In this document: positions 60,531 through 64,000 of the stretch, one piece after another
Numbering within the stretch: position 1 is the first letter of the stretch
Layout of the letters: each line of letters begins with the position of its first letter
NCBI RefSeq assembly: GCF_025457605.1
Contig: NZ_JAMZFY010000001.1
Coordinates: forward strand, 186,001 to 250,000
DNA from: Haloarcula laminariae
GTDB lineage: Archaea > Halobacteriota > Halobacteria > Halobacteriales > Haloarculaceae
Reading direction: 5' to 3'
DNA: 64,000 nucleotides
The notes under the pieces: generated by a model
Told to the model about the DNA's origin: nothing
The model's database searches: none
The model's input: the letters and a program-made list of their open reading frames with translations, nothing else
Translations under genes and position numbers: made by a program

Positions 60531-62738
60531 TCACCCTCCCCGGTCGAACAGCGTCGGCGTGTCGAGGACTGCCAGGCGGTCGACTTCGACGGTGACGGCG
60601 TCCTCGCTTCGGGCCGCGGCCACGTCGTCCCCGGTGAACTGGTCGGTGGTGTCGACGACCGGGCGGAGGTCTACCCGGCGCGAGTCGGCGGCGAAGTTGA
60701 CGACGACCACCCGCTTCTCGTCGCCGGCGTCGCGGCCGAAGACGAGCACGTCCTCGGGCCGCTCGGTCCGGTAGGCCGCACGGACCAGGTCGGCCGAGGG
60801 CCCGAACGCGGGCGAATCGTGATAGAACGAGACGAGCGCCCGGTAGAAGTCGAGGTGGGCCTCGGGGTAGTCGTCCCAGTTCACGAACGCGCGCTTGTAG
60901 GGGTCCCGCTCGATGTCGTCGGCTTTCCCGGGGTCGTCGGCGTAGGGGAGCGCGCGGCGCTCGCCGTACTCGGTGATGAGCCGCTCCTGGCCGTAGTACA
61001 GCATCGGGACGCCGGGGAGGGTAAACGCCGCCGCGGCCGCCGCCCGCGCGACCGCCGCCGGCTCCCCGCGGCGGCCCACGGCGGCTTCGTGGGCCAGGCG
61101 CGCCTCGTCGTGGTTCTCCGTGGCGTTCAGCAGCCGTGCGTAGCGAGGGAACCCGTCGCGGTCGCGGGCCTCGACGGCGTCGAGCAGGTCGCCGGGCGGG
61201 CGCTCGCCGCGGGCGACGGCGTGGGCCGTCTCGGTGAACCCGGTCGTGTCGAAGTGGCAGTCGAACTCCGAGGCCGCGAAGGCGGGCGTCCGGGGGATGG
61301 CCTCGTCGAGCAGGAGGAACTCGGCGTCGACGGCACGCACCCGTTCGCGGACCTCCGCCCAGAAGCTATGGGGGACGCCCCAGGCGATGTCACAGCGGAA
61401 GCCGTCGACCCGCTCGGCCCAGAACTCGACGGCGGCGAGCAGGTGCTCCCGCAGCGCGACGTTCCCGTGGTTGAGGTTGGGCTGGAGCCGCACGCCGAAG
61501 AAGCTCGTCTGTGCCGGCGAGGCGTCGTGGCGGCTGGCCCCCCGCTGGCGGTCGACCCAGTCGAAGTACTTCGAGGACACGTCCCACGACTCGACGTCCG
61601 GGAACTGGGACGGCTCCTCGGGCTCGGGCCCGCGCTCGGCGATGGTGTCCTGGAAGAACGGATGGGTCCAGCCGCAGTGGTTCGCGACGAGGTCGAAACA
61701 GACCCGGATTCCGTGGTCGTGACACCGGTCGACGAACGCCTCGAAGTCAGCGAGGGTCCCCAGGTCCGGGGCCACGTCGAAGTAGTCCGCCGTGCTGTAG
61801 CCGTGCGGGCCGCCCGGCGCCGCGTCGACGGTTGGGCTCCAGGCCGGCACGACGGGCGTCAGCCACACCACGTCGACGCCCAGCCCGTCCAGATAGTCGA
61901 CCCGCTCGCGGAGCGCCTCGAAGGTGGTCGCCCCCGGCTCGCCCGCGAACGAGCGCGTGAATATCTCGTAGACGACGGCGTCGTCGAGCCACTCGGGCGG
62001 TCGGTTGGGCAGGGAAACGGTCTCGGAGTCGGGGTCCAGCACTATCTCGTCGCGGACGCCCACGCGACGGCCGTCGAAGGGCGCCGCGTAGAGGCTCGCC
62101 GCGCCGTCCATCGCGGCCGCGGGAATCCGGGCCGTCGACCCCTCGACCGCGATGTCGGCCGCGTCCAGGCCGCTCGCGTCGTGGGGGAGGAACTCCACGT
62201 CCAGGTCGGCGTCGACGGCGTGGCTGTCGGACGCGAGTTCGGGGTTCGACGCCACGACGAACTCGTCGGTCGCGTCGTCGTAGTACCCGTCGAGTTCGAT
62301 ACGGGGCGGGCCGCCGCCGGCTGGCCCGCTTGCACCGACGCCGTCGGTCGTCCCGCCGTCCCGCCGGTCGCCGTCGAACACGCGAACTGTCAGCTCGTGA
62401 GTCCCGTCGGGGGCGTCGAGTTCGAGGACGTAGGTCCCGGGCTCGTCGGGCTCGAACTCGGCGGTGTTGTGGAGCCCGTGGTCGTACCGGTCGCGGTCGT
62501 CGTGGGGCGTCGGCGCGTACTGCACTGTCGCCTCGCTTCCGGCCGGCCGGGCGGCAATCGACCACGCGAACGCGTCGGCGCCGTAGTTCTCCGGGTCCCG
62601 CTCGGGCGCGCCCGCTATCGTGGGCGCGAGGTTGTCCCGGTCGAACCCGTGGTCGCCGTCGACGAAGGCCGGGTCGACGATGCGCTGACCGACCTGCATG
62701 AACCGCGGCGGTCCGGGCTGGTGGCTGTCGAATCCCAT
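60531..62738 (-). CDS. GH13 alpha-amylase-family glycoside hydrolase
   Basis: 735 residues from the ATG at 62738 (MGFDSHQPGPPRFM). About 250 N-terminal residues form strand-rich carbohydrate-binding/Ig-like domains. The barrel shows VDVVWLTPVV, the nucleophile Asp in GFRCDIAW (near 449), the acid Glu in LLDEAIPRT (near 478) and the third Asp in NATENHDEAR (near 543). A C-terminal beta domain ends the protein. No signal peptide, so it acts in the cytoplasm on alpha-glucans or maltodextrins. Confidence 0.9.
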   Translation of the reverse strand: MGFDSHQPGPPRFMQVGQRIVDPAFVDGDHGFDRDNLAPTIAGAPERDPENYGADAFAWSIAARPAGSEATVQYAPTPHDDRDRYDHGLHNTAEFEPDEPGTYVLELDAPDGTHELTVRVFDGDRRDGGTTDGVGASGPAGGGPPRIELDGYYDDATDEFVVASNPELASDSHAVDADLDVEFLPHDASGLDAADIAVEGSTARIPAAAMDGAASLYAAPFDGRRVGVRDEIVLDPDSETVSLPNRPPEWLDDAVVYEIFTRSFAGEPGATTFEALRERVDYLDGLGVDVVWLTPVVPAWSPTVDAAPGGPHGYSTADYFDVAPDLGTLADFEAFVDRCHDHGIRVCFDLVANHCGWTHPFFQDTIAERGPEPEEPSQFPDVESWDVSSKYFDWVDRQRGASRHDASPAQTSFFGVRLQPNLNHGNVALREHLLAAVEFWAERVDGFRCDIAWGVPHSFWAEVRERVRAVDAEFLLLDEAIPRTPAFAASEFDCHFDTTGFTETAHAVARGERPPGDLLDAVEARDRDGFPRYARLLNATENHDEARLAHEAAVGRRGEPAAVARAAAAAAFTLPGVPMLYYGQERLITEYGERRALPYADDPGKADDIERDPYKRAFVNWDDYPEAHLDFYRALVSFYHDSPAFGPSADLVRAAYRTERPEDVLVFGRDAGDEKRVVVVNFAADSRRVDLRPVVDTTDQFTGDDVAAARSEDAVTVEVDRLAVLDTPTLFDRGG

Positions 62739-62921
62739 CGGCTGGTGGTATCTGGCCCGGCCCGGAGATGAGCGTTTGGGCTCGCCCCGCCACCCGGTGG
62801 GCTCCCGGTCCGGGAGCACCGTCCGCGGACGGTCGGCGATGCTTCCGCCGGTCCCCGGGACGGCCGGCTCCCCGAGATAAGCGTCGCATAACAATACCGT
62901 CGATATCACTACGGTGGTACG

Positions 62922-63602
62922 ATGTCACACGCGGACTGGGCGATACAGGACGGCGCCGTCGTCGAGCAGCCCCGCGACATCCAACGCCACCCCCTACTGG
63001 CGGCGATTTACGACAGCCACGACGAACTCATCGCGGAGTACCTGCCCGACGGCGAGACGCTCGAACTCGCTTTCGGTCAGCACCTCCACCCGCAGGCCGA
63101 CGTCGGGACGGAGGCGTGGCGGTCGAACGCGGTCGGCGTCGGGCGGCCGGCCGTCCTCGGGGACGCCCGTTCGCTCCCCTTCGACGACGGCGTGTTCGAC
63201 GCCGTCGTCGGCCGCCGGTTCCTCCATCACGTCCCCGAAGCGGACCGGCCCGATATCCTGCGGGAGACCCGACGGGTCCTGAAACCGGGCGGGCGGGTCG
63301 TCCTCGTGGAGGGGACGCCGGGGCTGTACCGGCGGCTGACGAAAACCGTCGCCTTTCGACTCGGACTGCTGGAGGCGGACAACGACCGTTACGGCCACCT
63401 GTCGGAGGCGGCGGTCGCCGGCCTCGTCCGGGACGCCTTCGAGGTGGTCACCAAGCGGACGCTGGGCTCGCCGCTCATGCTCGCAAGCATCGCACAGACC
63501 CCGCTCGCGGCGTCGCTGTTTCCGCTGTACCAGCGGACACAGTGTGTCAAGTGGTGGACGTTCGTCGTCGGCCGGAAGCCGGCGGACGACACGACCGACT
63601 AG
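62922..63602 (+). CDS. class I SAM-dependent methyltransferase
   Basis: 226 residues. The post-I and motif II-III region is clear (LGDARSLPFDDGVFDAVVG, FLHHVPEADRPDIL, RRVLKPGGRVVLVEG), as in UbiE/Ubie-11 type enzymes. Motif I is odd: LELAFGQHLHP instead of a Gly-rich D-x-G-x-G loop, so SAM binding may be unusual. It overlaps the convergent lipoprotein gene by four bases. Substrate unknown. Confidence 0.8.
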   Translation: MSHADWAIQDGAVVEQPRDIQRHPLLAAIYDSHDELIAEYLPDGETLELAFGQHLHPQADVGTEAWRSNAVGVGRPAVLGDARSLPFDDGVFDAVVGRRFLHHVPEADRPDILRETRRVLKPGGRVVLVEGTPGLYRRLTKTVAFRLGLLEADNDRYGHLSEAAVAGLVRDAFEVVTKRTLGSPLMLASIAQTPLAASLFPLYQRTQCVKWWTFVVGRKPADDTTD

Positions 63603-64000
63603 TCGTCGGCCAGGCCGACGTCCTCGACGAGGAACTGGATGTCGTTGTCGCTGCCCTCCTCGGGCGCGAACGGGATTCCGGTCGCCTGGGCGCAGTCGCC
63701 TTCGCCGACGTTCTGGGCGGTGAACCCGCCAAACAGCGTCGTCAGCTTCGCCGTCCCGGTCCCGTCGTCGACGATGACCGCGTTGTCCCCGATGGACTGT
63801 ATCTCGCCCGTGATGCTCGCGCTCTCCCTGTCTTCCGTCGAGGCCTCCGCCGCGGTCGAGGTCGCCCCGCCCTCGTTGACCTCCTCGGCCAGCGTCCCGA
63901 TTTCGTCTTCGCCCGGCCCACAGCCGCCGCCGAGTATGCCACTGCAACCCGCCACGGACGCGCTGACGCCTGCGGCACCCACGATTTTCAATGTCTTGCG
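63599..64000 (-). CDS. lipoprotein, 5' end beyond the window
   Basis: At least 133 codons; the frame is open to the right edge. The visible start of the reading (RKTLKIVGAAGVSASVAGC) is the second half of a twin-arginine signal with a lipobox Cys. The mature part is acidic, with a beta-rich region (ITGEIQSIGDNAVIVDDGTG, then AKLTTLFGGFT) that could be an OB-like fold. Function unknown. The start codon is not in this window. Confidence 0.75.
   Translation of the reverse strand, partial: RKTLKIVGAAGVSASVAGCSGILGGGCGPGEDEIGTLAEEVNEGGATSTAAEASTEDRESASITGEIQSIGDNAVIVDDGTGTAKLTTLFGGFTAQNVGEGDCAQATGIPFAPEEGSDNDIQFLVEDVGLADD

Noticed and set aside
60291-62771. An 826-codon frame on the plus strand opposite the amylase gene.
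   Set aside because: It is a shadow of the GC-rich amylase gene; its translation is low-complexity Arg/Gly/Val without any domain, whereas the minus strand has a complete GH13 active site.

Overview
The window is a piece of a haloarchaeal (class Halobacteria) chromosome, most like Haloarcula and its relatives. The signs are strongly acidic proteins, high GC in the right-hand 51 kb, TATA boxes 20-30 bases before start codons (leaderless mRNAs), an ISH8-type insertion sequence, twin-arginine lipoproteins, an HVO_0416-type zinc-finger protein, an archaeal RNase P RNA and ribosomal protein L10e (uL16).

Region 1 (1 to about 12,600) is an accessory island of visibly lower GC. It holds an AbrB-like protein, a zinc-finger protein, a complete ISH8-type IS (1684-3086) whose right end cuts into a neighbouring gene, a tyrosine-recombinase relative with replaced active-site residues next to a tRNA-3'-end-like sequence, a winged-helix regulator with a partner gene, a tight operon of three unrecognised genes (7259-10250) ending in a four-helix membrane protein, an antitoxin-like winged-helix gene without a visible toxin, and a second, apparently intact recombinase (11256-12554). 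The three-gene operon is the best candidate for an undescribed system, possibly defence.

Region 2 (12.9-28.7 kb) is a histidine/imidazole catabolic cluster: hutH, hutU and hutI, a spermidine/putrescine-type ABC importer (binding protein, two permeases, divergently encoded ATPase), an M20 carbamoylase/amidohydrolase, a RidA protein, a Bat-type regulator, an OFA-like MFS transporter, a D-2-hydroxyacid dehydrogenase and a PLP aminotransferase. hutG, the usual last step, is absent here. A near-perfect 20-base palindrome sits just after the TATA box upstream of hutH.

Region 3 (28.8-64 kb) is chromosomal core: a beta-helix lipoprotein, tRNA-Lys with decayed partial copies behind it, a siroheme nitrite/sulfite reductase, RNase P RNA, a metzincin-like lipoprotein, uvrB, an RCK plus CPA2 antiporter pair, an SF1 helicase, azf (glucose-6-phosphate dehydrogenase), mptD, a creatininase-family enzyme, pgk and gap, Hsp20, an ATP-grasp ligase, L10e, a glutathionyl-hydroquinone-reductase-like protein, a sugar nucleotidyltransferase, four tandem cold-shock genes (three encoding identical proteins, exact 197-base period), a GH13 amylase, a methyltransferase and a lipoprotein cut by the right edge.
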